Source: Acidimicrobiaceae bacterium
Lineage (GTDB): Bacteria > Actinomycetota > Acidimicrobiia > Acidimicrobiales > RAAP-2
Length of the DNA stretch: 45,141 bases
Direction: 5' to 3'
Assembly: GCA_013044265.1 (NCBI GenBank)
Contig: JABEUQ010000033.1
Span: 1 to 45,141 of the forward strand
Part shown: in pieces, positions 1 to 10,091 of the stretch
How positions within the stretch are numbered: position 1 is the first letter of the stretch
Layout of the letters: each line of letters starts with the position of its first letter
Notes under the pieces: generated by a model
Seen by the model: only the letters and a program-made list of their open reading frames with translations
Database searches by the model: none
Told to the model about the DNA's origin: nothing
Translations under genes and position numbers: made by a program

Positions 1-53
1 GTGGCGAACGCCAGGAACATGATGATGGAAAGAATGCTGGCAACTGCTCTCAT
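1..53 (-). CDS. 5' end of a truncated minus-strand gene, putative membrane or secreted protein (MRAVASILSIIMFLAFA...)
   Basis: Reverse complement from 53 reads ATG AGA GCA GTT GCC AGC ATT CTT TCC ATC ATC ATG TTC CTG GCG TTC GCC with AAGGAGT just upstream; hydrophobic N-terminus; runs off the window edge. Confidence 0.55.
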   Translation of the reverse strand, partial: MRAVASILSIIMFLAFA

Positions 54-150
54 GGCTACTCCTTGTTGACCCGACAACTGTACTGGAGGTCGCCACACTC
101 GCGACGACGTCGTGAGATATGAGAAAAGTTTTCATTGGTAGCCTGGCTAC

Positions 151-1305
151 GTGCCGGGAACCACATCACCCGTTTCTCGCGTGGGCGTCGTAGGGGGTGG
201 GCAACTAGCGCGCATGATGGGCGAGGAATCTCACCACCTCAATATCGAATTGGTGGTGCTTGCGACGTCCAATGAGGACTGCGCGATTTCAGTAGCGGAT
301 CACGTCATGCTCGGCGCTGCGAACGATGAGAGCGCTCTGTGGGCATTGAGCCAAGAAACTGATGTGCTCACCTTCGACCACGAGCTCGTTGACCTCGACG
401 TGCTCGCACGCCTCGAGACGCAGGGCGTGACCCTGAGGCCGAGTTCCTCCTCCTTGCGGTACTCCGTTGACAAGTCCTACCAGCGCGAGCGCTTTGCTGC
501 GGCGGGATTCCCCCTCCCTGGCTTCGCGGTGCTTCGTGACGCGAATGATCTTGCGGTTCTCGAGGGCTGGACTAGCCGCTTCGGGTCGGGACCAGTCCTC
601 AAAGCCGCACGCGGTGGTTACGACGGACGCGGAGTGCTCTTTCCAAAGGATGATGACGAGGCGAGAAACCTGGCACGCGAACTGCTCGCCTCCGGCACAG
701 TCGTGGTAGAGGAGCGAATGCTGCTGCAGAGCGAAGTGTCCCAACTGGTGGTGCGCTCGGTGCGAGGCGAAATGGAGTTATATCCTCTGGTGACGACGGT
801 CCAATCTGACGGTATGTGCGCCGAAGTACGCTTCCCCTGCGAGCTACCCCCTAGCCTGCACGCCTTCGCCGATGAACTCAGCCGTGACATTGCCGAAGCC
901 ATCGGTCTCGTCGGCGTAATGGCCGTTGAATATTTCGTAACCACAGGGGGTCTTTTGATCAATGAACTAGCCCTGCGCCCACACAATTCAGGACACTGGA
1001 CGATTGAGGGTTGTGCCACGAGTCAATTCGCCAATCATCTGCGCGCCGTGACGGGTCAAGATCTCGGTGCATGCACCCCTCTCTACCCAGCTGCAGTTAT
1101 GGTGAACGTGGTCGGAGCACAATCCCCCGGCTCCCTCGACGCGGCGCGGCGAGTTCCCGGGGTGCGTGTGCACGACTACGGGAAGGCTTGGCGTCCCGGT
1201 CGAAAACTTGGTCACGTGACTGCGTTCGGCGATCATGTCGATGAGCTTCACGTGACAGCATGGCAAAGTGCCCGTGCCTACGGGACGAATACACAGGAGG
1301 CATGA
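151..1305 (+). CDS. purK: N5-carboxyaminoimidazole ribonucleotide synthase (PurK)
   Basis: ATP-grasp protein with [14 protein letters not shown]-terminus; stop overlaps the purE start (ATGA). Confidence 0.93.
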   Translation: MPGTTSPVSRVGVVGGGQLARMMGEESHHLNIELVVLATSNEDCAISVADHVMLGAANDESALWALSQETDVLTFDHELVDLDVLARLETQGVTLRPSSSSLRYSVDKSYQRERFAAAGFPLPGFAVLRDANDLAVLEGWTSRFGSGPVLKAARGGYDGRGVLFPKDDDEARNLARELLASGTVVVEERMLLQSEVSQLVVRSVRGEMELYPLVTTVQSDGMCAEVRFPCELPPSLHAFADELSRDIAEAIGLVGVMAVEYFVTTGGLLINELALRPHNSGHWTIEGCATSQFANHLRAVTGQDLGACTPLYPAAVMVNVVGAQSPGSLDAARRVPGVRVHDYGKAWRPGRKLGHVTAFGDHVDELHVTAWQSARAYGTNTQEA

Positions 1306-1793
1306 TGGATCCAGTAGTGGGCATCGTGATGGGCAGTGCCAGCGACCTCGAAGTCATGGAGGGCGCCCGCGCCATCCTGGAACGCTTCGATATTCCTCAC
1401 GAGGTACACGTCGTCTCCGCGCACCGTACTCCCGAAGCCATGATTGCCTACGGGACCCAAGCCCAGGGGCGCGGCCTGCGGGTCATCATCGCCGGCGCGG
1501 GCGGGGCTGCGCACCTACCTGGGATGCTGGCCGCAGTCACCACCCTGCCAGTCATTGGTGTACCGGTAGCACTCGCCCGCCTGGACGGACTTGATTCCCT
1601 CCTCTCCATTGTCCAGATGCCTCGCGGCGTACCGGTGGCGACGGTGGCCATCAACGGCGCGACCAATGCCGGTCTGCTCGCCGCACGCATCTTGGGGGTC
1701 GCCGATACCCGGATTAGTGAACGACTCGTGGCCTATCGCGAGGAAATTGCCCGCGATGCCGCCGAGCAGGACCGGTCTCTCTCCAAGAAATAG
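1302..1793 (+). CDS. purE: N5-CAIR mutase (PurE)
   Basis: [21 protein letters not shown] and [11 protein letters not shown] motifs; AGGAGG RBS at about 1295-1300; ATG at 1302 or 1305. Confidence 0.95.
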   Translation: MMDPVVGIVMGSASDLEVMEGARAILERFDIPHEVHVVSAHRTPEAMIAYGTQAQGRGLRVIIAGAGGAAHLPGMLAAVTTLPVIGVPVALARLDGLDSLLSIVQMPRGVPVATVAINGATNAGLLAARILGVADTRISERLVAYREEIARDAAEQDRSLSKK

Positions 1794-1879
1794 TGCGCTT
1801 TCTTATAAACCGGCGAACCTTCGAGAGTGCAAGCCACCTGTGAATGCCAATAGTCTGAGAGAACACCAAGGAGGCCCTC

Positions 1880-2626
1880 GTGGGTATTGCCAAGCGTATT
1901 TCTTCCATCTTCCAGGCCAAGTCCAACGCCGCTCTCGACAAGATCGAAGACCCGCGCCAGACTTTGGACCTTTCCTATGAGCAGCAGCTCGAGAACCTCA
2001 CCAAGGTCAAGCGGGCCGTGGCCGACGTCGCCACCGCGCGCAAGCGCGTTGAGATTCAGGCCGAGCAGCTCAAGAGCCAGGGTGACAAATTGGCCGACCA
2101 GGCCAAGCAGGCGCTCGCTCAGAACAACGAACCCTTGGCGCGCGAGGCCCTGACACGTCGTGAAGCCATCGCCACGCAGTTAAAGGATCTCGACACCCAG
2201 CACGCCACCATTGTCGAGCAGGAAGACAAGCTCACCGCCACTGCCCAGAAGCTCCAAACCGAGGTCGAGGCCTTTCGCACCAAGAAGGAGACCATCAAGG
2301 CGACCTACACCGCAGCTGAGGCATCGGCTCACGTCTCAGAAGCCGTCAGTGGTATCTCAACGTCCATGAACGATGCGGGTGCCGCAATGCAGCGCGCACA
2401 GGACAAAGTCGCTCAAATGCAGGCCCGCAGTGGGGCACTCGACGAGCTGCTGGCGTCGGGGGCCCTGACCGACCTCACGGCAAGTCCCGGCGATGACATC
2501 CAAGCGCAACTCGACAAAGCGGGCGGGGGCTCGAGTGTCGACGTCCAACTCGCCGCTCTGAAGGCCCAACTGTCAGCGAGTGACGCCCAGGCGAGTCTGC
2601 CGACCAGTACTGGTGAGGAGGCCTGA
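1880..2626 (+). CDS. pspA: PspA/IM30 (ESCRT-III-like) family protein
   Basis: Coiled-coil PspA-type sequence (MGIAKRISSIFQAKSNAALDKIEDPRQTLDLSYEQQLENL); AAGGAGG RBS before GTG. Confidence 0.88.
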   Translation: MGIAKRISSIFQAKSNAALDKIEDPRQTLDLSYEQQLENLTKVKRAVADVATARKRVEIQAEQLKSQGDKLADQAKQALAQNNEPLAREALTRREAIATQLKDLDTQHATIVEQEDKLTATAQKLQTEVEAFRTKKETIKATYTAAEASAHVSEAVSGISTSMNDAGAAMQRAQDKVAQMQARSGALDELLASGALTDLTASPGDDIQAQLDKAGGGSSVDVQLAALKAQLSASDAQASLPTSTGEEA

Positions 2627-2627
2627 A

Positions 2628-3542
2628 ATGGCCAAATCCAAGATTGAGACCGACCATGGTCTCAACGTTCGCATGTTCATCACCGGATTGGCGCTGGTAG
2701 TCCTCTATCTCATCATCACTACCCTGTTGATCTACATTGGCCTGGGCTACGGCTTCGTGATCGTCATCGTGGCGGGTTTGATCTTCTCGCAGTACTACTT
2801 CTCCGACAAGATAGCGATGTTCTCGATGCACGCGCACGAGGTGACACCGGCGCAGGAACCGAAGCTGCACGAGATCGTGGACCGTCTCTGCCTGCTCGCC
2901 AATATGCCCAAGCCGCGAGTCGGTGTCGCGGATATGGACATCCCAAATGCTTTCGCCACTGGTCGCAGCCCGAGTCACGCGGTGATCTGCGCTACGCGCG
3001 GCATCATGAACCGACTGAGCGACGAAGAGCTCGAAGCAGTGCTCGCACACGAACTCAGTCACGTGGCACACCGCGATGTGGCAATAATGACGATTGCTTC
3101 GGGCGTAGGGATGCTGGCCGGACTCGTCTCTCGCATGGCGATGTGGGGAGCGATGTTGGGCGGCGGCGGAGGCGGGCGTGGCGGCAACAACAACGACAAC
3201 GCCGCACTGGTGGAGATGGTGACCTGGTTGGTGTCGATCGTGATCTATGTCGTGGCCTACATGTTGACGATGGCTCTTTCTCGCTACCGCGAACTTTCGG
3301 CCGACCGTTCTGGAGCGATCCTCATCGGCAAACCCAGCGTGCTCGCGAGCGCCCTGGTGCACATCACTGGCGACATGGGACGCATCCCGCGAACCGACCT
3401 GCGTAAGGCCGAGACAATGAATGCCTTCTTCTTCGTTCCCGCACTCGCCGGTGGCACTGCAGCCTCGTTGTTCTCCACTCACCCCTCGCTCGAGACGCGC
3501 CTGGCGGCGTTGAACAAGCTTGAGAAGGAACTCAACGGCTAG
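2628..3542 (+). CDS. htpX: Zinc metalloprotease HtpX (M48 family)
   Basis: HELSHVAHRD zinc motif, flanking TM segments, NAFATGRSPSHAVICATRGIM; RBS GAGGAG and ATG at 2628. Confidence 0.93.
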   Translation: MAKSKIETDHGLNVRMFITGLALVVLYLIITTLLIYIGLGYGFVIVIVAGLIFSQYYFSDKIAMFSMHAHEVTPAQEPKLHEIVDRLCLLANMPKPRVGVADMDIPNAFATGRSPSHAVICATRGIMNRLSDEELEAVLAHELSHVAHRDVAIMTIASGVGMLAGLVSRMAMWGAMLGGGGGGRGGNNNDNAALVEMVTWLVSIVIYVVAYMLTMALSRYRELSADRSGAILIGKPSVLASALVHITGDMGRIPRTDLRKAETMNAFFFVPALAGGTAASLFSTHPSLETRLAALNKLEKELNG

Positions 3543-4117
3543 TGGGTCTACGCGACGCGCTCTTCGGGCGAACCAAGCAAGTAGCTCCGCAACTCGATAA
3601 CATCTTCGCTTTGCCGACCGCAGCGTTGACCCTGCAAAGCGAGCTCGACCTCGTCAGCTCAGGACAAGCGGGGCTCTGCTTCAAGGCCGGCAGTGGTGAA
3701 TCGTCGTTGTTGACCGATGCTGACATCATGGAGTTGCTCAACTTTGAATCCGAGAAGAACTCAGTGTCTCTCAGTACTGACGATTTGGGTTTCAAGTGGC
3801 TGGTGATCAACGACCCCACCGTCGACGGTCTGGTCACCAAGATCCACGCGGCCAACACCTCGATGGTCGAACATGAACTCGGACCGCGACTCCTGTGCGC
3901 AGTGTTCGGTTTCGTGCCCCAGACCCTTCCCGGCGAGGGTGCCGTGCGACTGGTCTACCTACTCAAACAAGGTACCTTCTATCCCTTCGCTCCCACCGGA
4001 GCTAATCAGCGTGACAACGAACTCGAACTGCGCGTGAAGTCATTCTTAGGAACCGATCTAGTGATGGAACAAGATCTGTCGCGTTGGATGGCTCTGTGGA
4101 ACTTGCCGGTCTCCTAA
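3542..4117 (+). CDS. PspA-associated protein PspAB-like
   Basis: MGLRDALFGRTK...LDNIFALPTAALTL start and location directly after pspA-htpX; stop/start overlap TAGTG with htpX. Confidence 0.75.
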   Translation: MGLRDALFGRTKQVAPQLDNIFALPTAALTLQSELDLVSSGQAGLCFKAGSGESSLLTDADIMELLNFESEKNSVSLSTDDLGFKWLVINDPTVDGLVTKIHAANTSMVEHELGPRLLCAVFGFVPQTLPGEGAVRLVYLLKQGTFYPFAPTGANQRDNELELRVKSFLGTDLVMEQDLSRWMALWNLPVS

Positions 4118-4118
4118 T

Positions 4119-6014
4119 TCAGCCCTGAGCAGAGGCCACCGAGTGCGCCAAGGATTGCGCGTGGAACCATACGTTCACCCCCCCTTCATTGCGTGCCGGC
4201 CCCATTGCGGCGACGAAGAGGGGCCGCACCTTGTCCGCGTTCGCCGCGTTCGGGTCCAGAACGACCGTACTCACATTGTTGATGTAGAGGAACTCACGCA
4301 TTCGTACTACGAGAACTTGATTGAAGTCGGGAAGTCGCGTTCTAGCACCGGCGTAGTGCCAAAGAAATTGCTTGACCGCCACCGGGCGCAAGTCGGCCGG
4401 CGGGCCATTGACGATACCGTGCTGCCCGGGGATTATGGCATCACCGCCAATCATCTTCCAACGTAGGCCGCTGAGGATCTGCCAGTACATCGAGGTATTT
4501 GAAGGTGAAGAGCTCAGGGGGAAAGCGAGTACGACGCTGCCCCCGGGTATCTGACGCACGTCACTGGAGGTGAAGAATGCGGGCACCTTCGGTAGGGGTG
4601 AGGTGGGGATGCGAAGTCGCGGGACGTACAGCGCCACCGAAAGCACGGCGAGCATACTCAGCGCAACATTGACTACGCGCCGGACGTCGCGACCGGGCGC
4701 TCGTGGTTGTGACGCGGCCCAGGCGATCCATCGCGCCACGCCTAGGGCCACGAGCACCGCCACCCAGAAGGACGCGAACAACGCCAACCGATTCGGCAGG
4801 TCGGACTTCAGCAGAGGAAGTTGCGCCAGCACCGCCCAGGGCATTGGCAGGTTGATGGTGTGATTGGCTACCGTCAACCATCGACCCAATGAGAGTACTT
4901 CGCTGACCACGAGCAACAGGGCAACGTAGAGCACCCAACGTTGGCGTCGCAACTTCCAAACGATTAATGCCAGGGCCGCCACGAGCGGCACCCCAAGATA
5001 GCCACCATTCTCGGCGTAGAAGCCACCCACGAACTGATTACCCACGTGCGTCAAGAACGATGGAGCCAGGAGTTGGAGTCGCGTGGGAACGAGCGTTCCT
5101 AGAACGTCGAGTTTGAATGGGCTCTGCGATGTGCCGTGCGTGGCCGTGTAGACCGCCTGGGGTCCAAAGACCTCGAAGTACACGGGATACGCGAGTACCA
5201 GCATCGAGACGCCCGCCGCGTAGCGTGCGGCGCGACCGACGTAACGTATTCTCTTTGCGTCGAGATAATGGCGTTGGGACACGCCAAGAATCACCAGGCC
5301 AATGAACCCTATGATCAACACGTCGGCGGCCAGTTCTTGCGACACGAGGAATTGCATGATCACCAGGGCTGCCAAGATCAGCCCCCATTTGCGCGCACTG
5401 GCACCCTGTGTCACACAGATTCGAAATAGCGCGTAAAAGATGAGAGGTGGCAGTGGCACGAACAGTAAGAACAGGTGACTGTACCCCTGACCGATCATGT
5501 AGGGAGAGAATCCGTAGATCGCACCACCCCAGAAGGCGCCTATGTTCGAACCACTCAGACGACGAACCACGTAGAAGCAGGCCAAGGCCGAGATCGGAAA
5601 TGACAGCCACATCAAGAGGTTGTAACTCGAGACGGGCCCCAGTAACCAAGTCCAGGGAGCGACCAGTATCGCGAGACCCGGCATAAAAGTGTTCGACGCC
5701 AGGTCCACGCCCGTGGGATAAGCCAGCCAATTGGTGAACATCGGATTGTGGCCGTTCACGATAGCCCACGGGGTCCACTTGAGAAACCACACTTCTTGCA
5801 TGACGTCACCGCAGGGACATCCCACTACCGAGTGGGTCGCACCGGGTACTTGGGGCCAATAGATGCTCAGTGAAATGAGTGCGAACACACCCAGGGCGAA
5901 CCACGCAGAACGCGTGAGGGGCATCGCTTCAATTTTGGCAATCAGTTCGCGAACGCGCATTCGCGCTGGCGCGCTGGCACGCTGGTGAATTCGATCGTCC
6001 GCCTGCTCAATCAT
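4119..6014 (-). CDS. Polytopic membrane protein, GT-C glycosyltransferase-like
   Basis: 631 aa with many TM segments and a large C-terminal non-TM region; overall GT-C/PMT-like architecture. Confidence 0.6.
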   Translation of the reverse strand: MIEQADDRIHQRASAPARMRVRELIAKIEAMPLTRSAWFALGVFALISLSIYWPQVPGATHSVVGCPCGDVMQEVWFLKWTPWAIVNGHNPMFTNWLAYPTGVDLASNTFMPGLAILVAPWTWLLGPVSSYNLLMWLSFPISALACFYVVRRLSGSNIGAFWGGAIYGFSPYMIGQGYSHLFLLFVPLPPLIFYALFRICVTQGASARKWGLILAALVIMQFLVSQELAADVLIIGFIGLVILGVSQRHYLDAKRIRYVGRAARYAAGVSMLVLAYPVYFEVFGPQAVYTATHGTSQSPFKLDVLGTLVPTRLQLLAPSFLTHVGNQFVGGFYAENGGYLGVPLVAALALIVWKLRRQRWVLYVALLLVVSEVLSLGRWLTVANHTINLPMPWAVLAQLPLLKSDLPNRLALFASFWVAVLVALGVARWIAWAASQPRAPGRDVRRVVNVALSMLAVLSVALYVPRLRIPTSPLPKVPAFFTSSDVRQIPGGSVVLAFPLSSSPSNTSMYWQILSGLRWKMIGGDAIIPGQHGIVNGPPADLRPVAVKQFLWHYAGARTRLPDFNQVLVVRMREFLYINNVSTVVLDPNAANADKVRPLFVAAMGPARNEGGVNVWFHAQSLAHSVASAQG

Positions 6015-6049
6015 TAACTACAGCCCCCGTGGCCATCCGCGTACTCGGG

Positions 6050-6099
6050 GTCTCGGACCACGCGCTGACCCCGGGCAACTGTAGCAACGGCCGAGACCG
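6050..6099. promoter_or_regulatory. Dyad-rich segment: GGTCtcgGACC (6050-6060) and the pair GGTCTCGG (6050-6057) / CCGAGACC (6092-6099)
   Basis: Perfect inverted repeats read directly. Confidence 0.4.
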
Positions 6100-6125
6100 C
6101 GGGAATCGATTCACTCGCGCATCGA

Positions 6126-6174
6126 CAATCCTTGGTCCACTTGGGTGACCGAAAGGACCGAGGATTGAAAATCC
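6126..6174. promoter_or_regulatory. 13-bp hairpin CAATCCTTGGTCC / GGACCGAGGATTG with a competing hairpin GGATT-GAA-AATCC
   Basis: Arms 6126-6138 and 6155-6167 (one G-U pair); the right arm can also pair with AATCC at 6170-6174. Confidence 0.45.
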
Positions 6175-6351
6175 ACCGTGTAACCTGAGAATGCGCAGTT
6201 GATAGTGCGGCACGCAAAAACGCATCGGACAACGTCCCTATGGTTCTCCGCGACGCCGAACAACCAACCGCGCCGCCGCGGCCGCGGTGATTACCAGCAG
6301 CACCCTGCCAGCACAGCAATCAACTGGTGGGAACCACAATGGAGGCGCCTC

Positions 6352-7716
6352 ATGTCCGTAGACGAGTCAATCTCGGGAGTCAATTCTTCCTTCGGATTAC
6401 CTATTACGGGCCACGGTCCCTCCTCGCTCATCAAGCGCATCACCGCCAAGTTCATCTGGCCATTCCTTCGCCACCAGGTCGACCTCAACCACGTACTCGT
6501 CGCTGAGATCCGCGAACTCCAGGCCCGCCAGGCGGTGCTGAGCGCCGTGGTCGAGCACCAACTCTCCCCCACTGGCCAGACCACCGTCACACTGGGACAC
6601 TTGGGCAGCCAACTGGAATTCATCGAAGACGGACTGCACAACGTGGAAAACGCCCTCCACATTCTTGAGGGCCAATACACCTCGGTCGTGATGCAGCGAG
6701 AGAGCCACCTCGCCGACGTCCAGACCCACCTCACCACGCGCACCCAGCAACTCGAGAATCAGATCGACCTCAGCCACCGCCAACTGTTGGCACGTTTCTA
6801 CGACGGATTCGGCGCCCTGCAACGCGACGTCACCGACATCGTGAGCCAGTTCGCGGACTTGGCGACCCTCGTGGGGGAATACGAAGCGCGCACCCACGTC
6901 GAGTTGGACGTCGAGCGTCGCCAGATCGCCGGTGCGTTGGCGCGTATGGCTGAGGTCGACCACTTCTTGACCGAGGTCAAGCGATCGTACCCAGAACTGG
7001 CCAAACCCGAACAGCTCGTCAAACTCTCCACAGGGTTCGACGCGGTGTCGCGCGCGCACGCGTTGCGCTTTCGCGGCTCCTTCGACGAGGTCAAGGAGCG
7101 CGTGAGCATCTACCTACCCGAACTCAAGTCCATCGCCGCCCTGGGTCCGGTGCTCGACGTCGGATGCGGCGGCGGCGAACTGTTGACCGTGCTCAAGGAG
7201 AACGATCTCGACGCCTACGGCATCGAGATCCTCGGCTCGGCCGTCGATGAGTGCGTGGCCGCCGGACTCGATGCGCGCGTCGACGACGCCCTGCACCACC
7301 TGGCCGCCGTGCCTAAGGCCTCGCTCGGCGCGGTCACGGCGATCCACGTCGTCGAACACTTGGGCATGGACACGCTCATCGAGATGATCGACCTCGCCCT
7401 ACAGGCGCTCAAGCCCGGCGGGATGATCATCTTCGAGACACCCAATCCGGGCAATGTCATGGTGGGGGCCGACAGCTTCTATATCGACCCCACCCACGAC
7501 CACCCCATCCCTAGCGCTCTGCTCGAATTCCTGGTGTCGATCCGGGGCTTCACCGACGCGCACGTCGTGCCACTCAAGCGTGCACCCAACCTCTTCACCA
7601 ACGTCATGCCGACCGAGGGAGTCTGGGCTAACGACGTGTCGCGCGTCGCCCAACACGTGGCGAACGTGTTCCTGGGTGCCGAAGACTACGCCGTGGTCGC
7701 GCGACGAGCGGTCTGA
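6352..7716 (+). CDS. SAM-dependent methyltransferase with long N-terminal coiled-coil region (polysaccharide type)
   Basis: LDVGCGGGELL motif I and HVVEHLG; N-terminal about 200 aa heptad-like; GGAGG RBS before ATG 6352. Confidence 0.82.
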   Translation: MSVDESISGVNSSFGLPITGHGPSSLIKRITAKFIWPFLRHQVDLNHVLVAEIRELQARQAVLSAVVEHQLSPTGQTTVTLGHLGSQLEFIEDGLHNVENALHILEGQYTSVVMQRESHLADVQTHLTTRTQQLENQIDLSHRQLLARFYDGFGALQRDVTDIVSQFADLATLVGEYEARTHVELDVERRQIAGALARMAEVDHFLTEVKRSYPELAKPEQLVKLSTGFDAVSRAHALRFRGSFDEVKERVSIYLPELKSIAALGPVLDVGCGGGELLTVLKENDLDAYGIEILGSAVDECVAAGLDARVDDALHHLAAVPKASLGAVTAIHVVEHLGMDTLIEMIDLALQALKPGGMIIFETPNPGNVMVGADSFYIDPTHDHPIPSALLEFLVSIRGFTDAHVVPLKRAPNLFTNVMPTEGVWANDVSRVAQHVANVFLGAEDYAVVARRAV

Positions 7717-7718
7717 CG

Positions 7719-10085
7719 ATGCGCGTCGCCGTCTGGACGCCACTACCTCCCGAACCTTCCGGCATCGCGGACTACAACGCGCAACTCCTCACCCTCATGG
7801 CGCGCAGTCCCGGCGTCACGCTCACCGCGATCGTCCGCGACGAAGTCGCCGCCACCGCGCGTGCGCCCCGGGGAGTGGCGCTGCGTGCGCTCAGCGACTA
7901 TCGCGCCGACGACTTCGACATCGACCTGTACCACCTGGGCAACAACCCCACCTTTCATAGCTACATGTTCCAGCCCCTCCTGCACCGTCCCGGAGTGGTC
8001 GTGCTGCACGACCCGGCGATCGCTGATTTCGTGGAGGTATTGCTGGGCGGGCGCTGGCGGCGGATCTTCGAACTCGAGGCCGCCTACAACCTGGGAGTCT
8101 CGGAGTTCGACGAGAGCGTCGCCGGGAATATCGGCTTCTGGGACCGCACCGAGATCCTGATGTCACGTCGCGTCGTGGAGTCGAGCATCATCACCCTCGT
8201 GCACAGCACCTGGGCAGCCACCTACTTGCGCGAGCGTTTCGCCGCGACCAACATCGTCGAAGTGCCCTTCGCCGTCACGATCGATCCCACCCGCCTGCAC
8301 TCAAGGAGCACACGGCGCCTCACCTTCGGGGTGTTCGGCAACATCAGTTTTCACAAGCGCGTGCCCGAGGTGGTCGAGGCGTACCTCGAGGCTCGGCGCC
8401 AGGGCCTCGACGCCGACCTCGTCGTCGCCGGACGCCGCGACAGCGTGGGCGCCGAGGCGCAGATCCAAGACCTCATCGAACACTCTCGCTTCGGTGGAGA
8501 CGTGACCCTCGCCATCGACGTCGACCAGGCGGACTTTCGTTTGTTACAGGAGAGTTGCGACGTGATCGTCGGCCTGCGCTGGCCCACGGCGGGCGAGACC
8601 AGTGCGTCGCTCCTAGAGTGTTTCGCCCTCGCCAAGTCGGCCATCGTCTCCAACGTTCCCCAGATGAGCCAGTTCGCCGACGACTTCTGCGCCAAGGTGA
8701 GCACCGACCCCGAGCGCGAACACGACGAACTGGTGACCGCGATGCTGGCGGTGGGCGCCGATGTCGGGGCCGCGCGCGCGGCGGGACAACGGGCCCTCAC
8801 CTACGTGAGCAAGAACTGTCGCATCGAACACGTCGCCACCACCTACCTCGACCACTTGCGTCAAGCAATCGACGCAGCACGCGCCTCGAAGGACAACACG
8901 GCACACGGCTCGCACTCCGCGCCCCTGGGCATCAACGCCATCGCCTCGTGGGCCGGGGCCACCGGTCTGGCCGAAGCGGGCCGGCGTGCCGCCGTGGCCC
9001 TGCTGAATGAGGGTGTGGCGATGGCCATCGAGGACGTCAACCTGTGGGCCAAGGTCGACCAGAGTCGCGTGCCCGACCAGATCGCCTCGCTCCCCCACGG
9101 CCACCCCTATCCCATTGGTCTCTCCTTCCTCAACATCAATGAATTCCACGTTGTCGAAGGTTGGCAGTTACGCGGTCACGGGACGCCCTATCTCATCGCA
9201 ATGTGGTACTGGGAACTACCCGCCCTACCCGAGGACATGGTCAAGGAGATCGACCGAGTTGATGAGATCTGGGTGGCCAGTGAGTTCGTGCGCGACGTCT
9301 TCTTGCGCTACACCGCCAAGCCCATCATTGTGATGCCCTGCGTCGTCGAGCCCGAGGCCGACGCGTCACTCTCGCGCTCGGACCTGGGCCTGCCCGAGGA
9401 CGCCGTTATCTTCCTGGTGACCTTCGACGCGAATTCCACCATTGCGCGAAAGAACCCCTACGGGGCCATCAGGGCCTTCGAAGAGGCCTTCGGCGTCGGA
9501 CGAACCGACGTCGTGTTGGTGGTGAAGGTGGTCAACCTTTCGAGCTACCCGGTCGTGCAGCGCGACTTGCGTCAGCACATGGCGCGGCTCGGGGGCATTC
9601 TGATCGAGACCAACATGGCTACCGGCGAGATCGCAGCCCTGATCAAGCACTGCGACGTCTACGTCTCGATGCACCGTTCCGAGGGCTTCGGTCTCGGCCT
9701 GGCCGAAGCGATGTACTTCGGTCGCCCCGTCATCGCGACGGGCAACTCGGGCAACATGGACTTCATGAGTGCCACCAACTCCTGCCTCGTGGGGTATCAG
9801 TCAATGGTCGTACACCACAACGAACTCAGCGACAACCCCAATGCAATGCTCCTTTACCAGCCCGGGAACCTCTGGGTGGACCCCGACGTGCACCAGGCGG
9901 CCCACCTCATGCGCTGGCTCTTTGAGAATCCCGCGGAGCGCGCGCGTATTGGGGCCAAGGCGTCAGCCGACATCAAAGTGGGCTACAGCCTCGAAGCCGC
10001 TGGACGCGCCATGCACGCGCGACTCATCGAGGTCGCGGGGCATCTTGAGAGGACCCACCAGCTGGACGCGCCTCAGCTGGTGTAG
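7719..10085 (+). CDS. Tandem-domain glycosyltransferase (two GT4/GT-B-like units)
   Basis: 788 aa; domain 1 with FGVFGNISFHKR; domain 2 with MHRSEGFGLGLAEAMYFGRPVIATGNSGN; starts 2 nt after the methyltransferase stop. Confidence 0.85.
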   Translation: MRVAVWTPLPPEPSGIADYNAQLLTLMARSPGVTLTAIVRDEVAATARAPRGVALRALSDYRADDFDIDLYHLGNNPTFHSYMFQPLLHRPGVVVLHDPAIADFVEVLLGGRWRRIFELEAAYNLGVSEFDESVAGNIGFWDRTEILMSRRVVESSIITLVHSTWAATYLRERFAATNIVEVPFAVTIDPTRLHSRSTRRLTFGVFGNISFHKRVPEVVEAYLEARRQGLDADLVVAGRRDSVGAEAQIQDLIEHSRFGGDVTLAIDVDQADFRLLQESCDVIVGLRWPTAGETSASLLECFALAKSAIVSNVPQMSQFADDFCAKVSTDPEREHDELVTAMLAVGADVGAARAAGQRALTYVSKNCRIEHVATTYLDHLRQAIDAARASKDNTAHGSHSAPLGINAIASWAGATGLAEAGRRAAVALLNEGVAMAIEDVNLWAKVDQSRVPDQIASLPHGHPYPIGLSFLNINEFHVVEGWQLRGHGTPYLIAMWYWELPALPEDMVKEIDRVDEIWVASEFVRDVFLRYTAKPIIVMPCVVEPEADASLSRSDLGLPEDAVIFLVTFDANSTIARKNPYGAIRAFEEAFGVGRTDVVLVVKVVNLSSYPVVQRDLRQHMARLGGILIETNMATGEIAALIKHCDVYVSMHRSEGFGLGLAEAMYFGRPVIATGNSGNMDFMSATNSCLVGYQSMVVHHNELSDNPNAMLLYQPGNLWVDPDVHQAAHLMRWLFENPAERARIGAKASADIKVGYSLEAAGRAMHARLIEVAGHLERTHQLDAPQLV
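10056..10082. terminator. Candidate hairpin terminator CACCAGCTG-N9-CAGCTGGTG between convergent genes
   Basis: Perfect 9-bp arms at the 3' end of the glycosyltransferase, followed by TAGTTTCC. Confidence 0.4.
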
Positions 10086-10091
10086 TTTCCT

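Noticed and set aside
2475-3482. 335-aa minus-strand ORF antisense to htpX
   Set aside because: His/Arg-rich low-plausibility translation over a confident HtpX gene.
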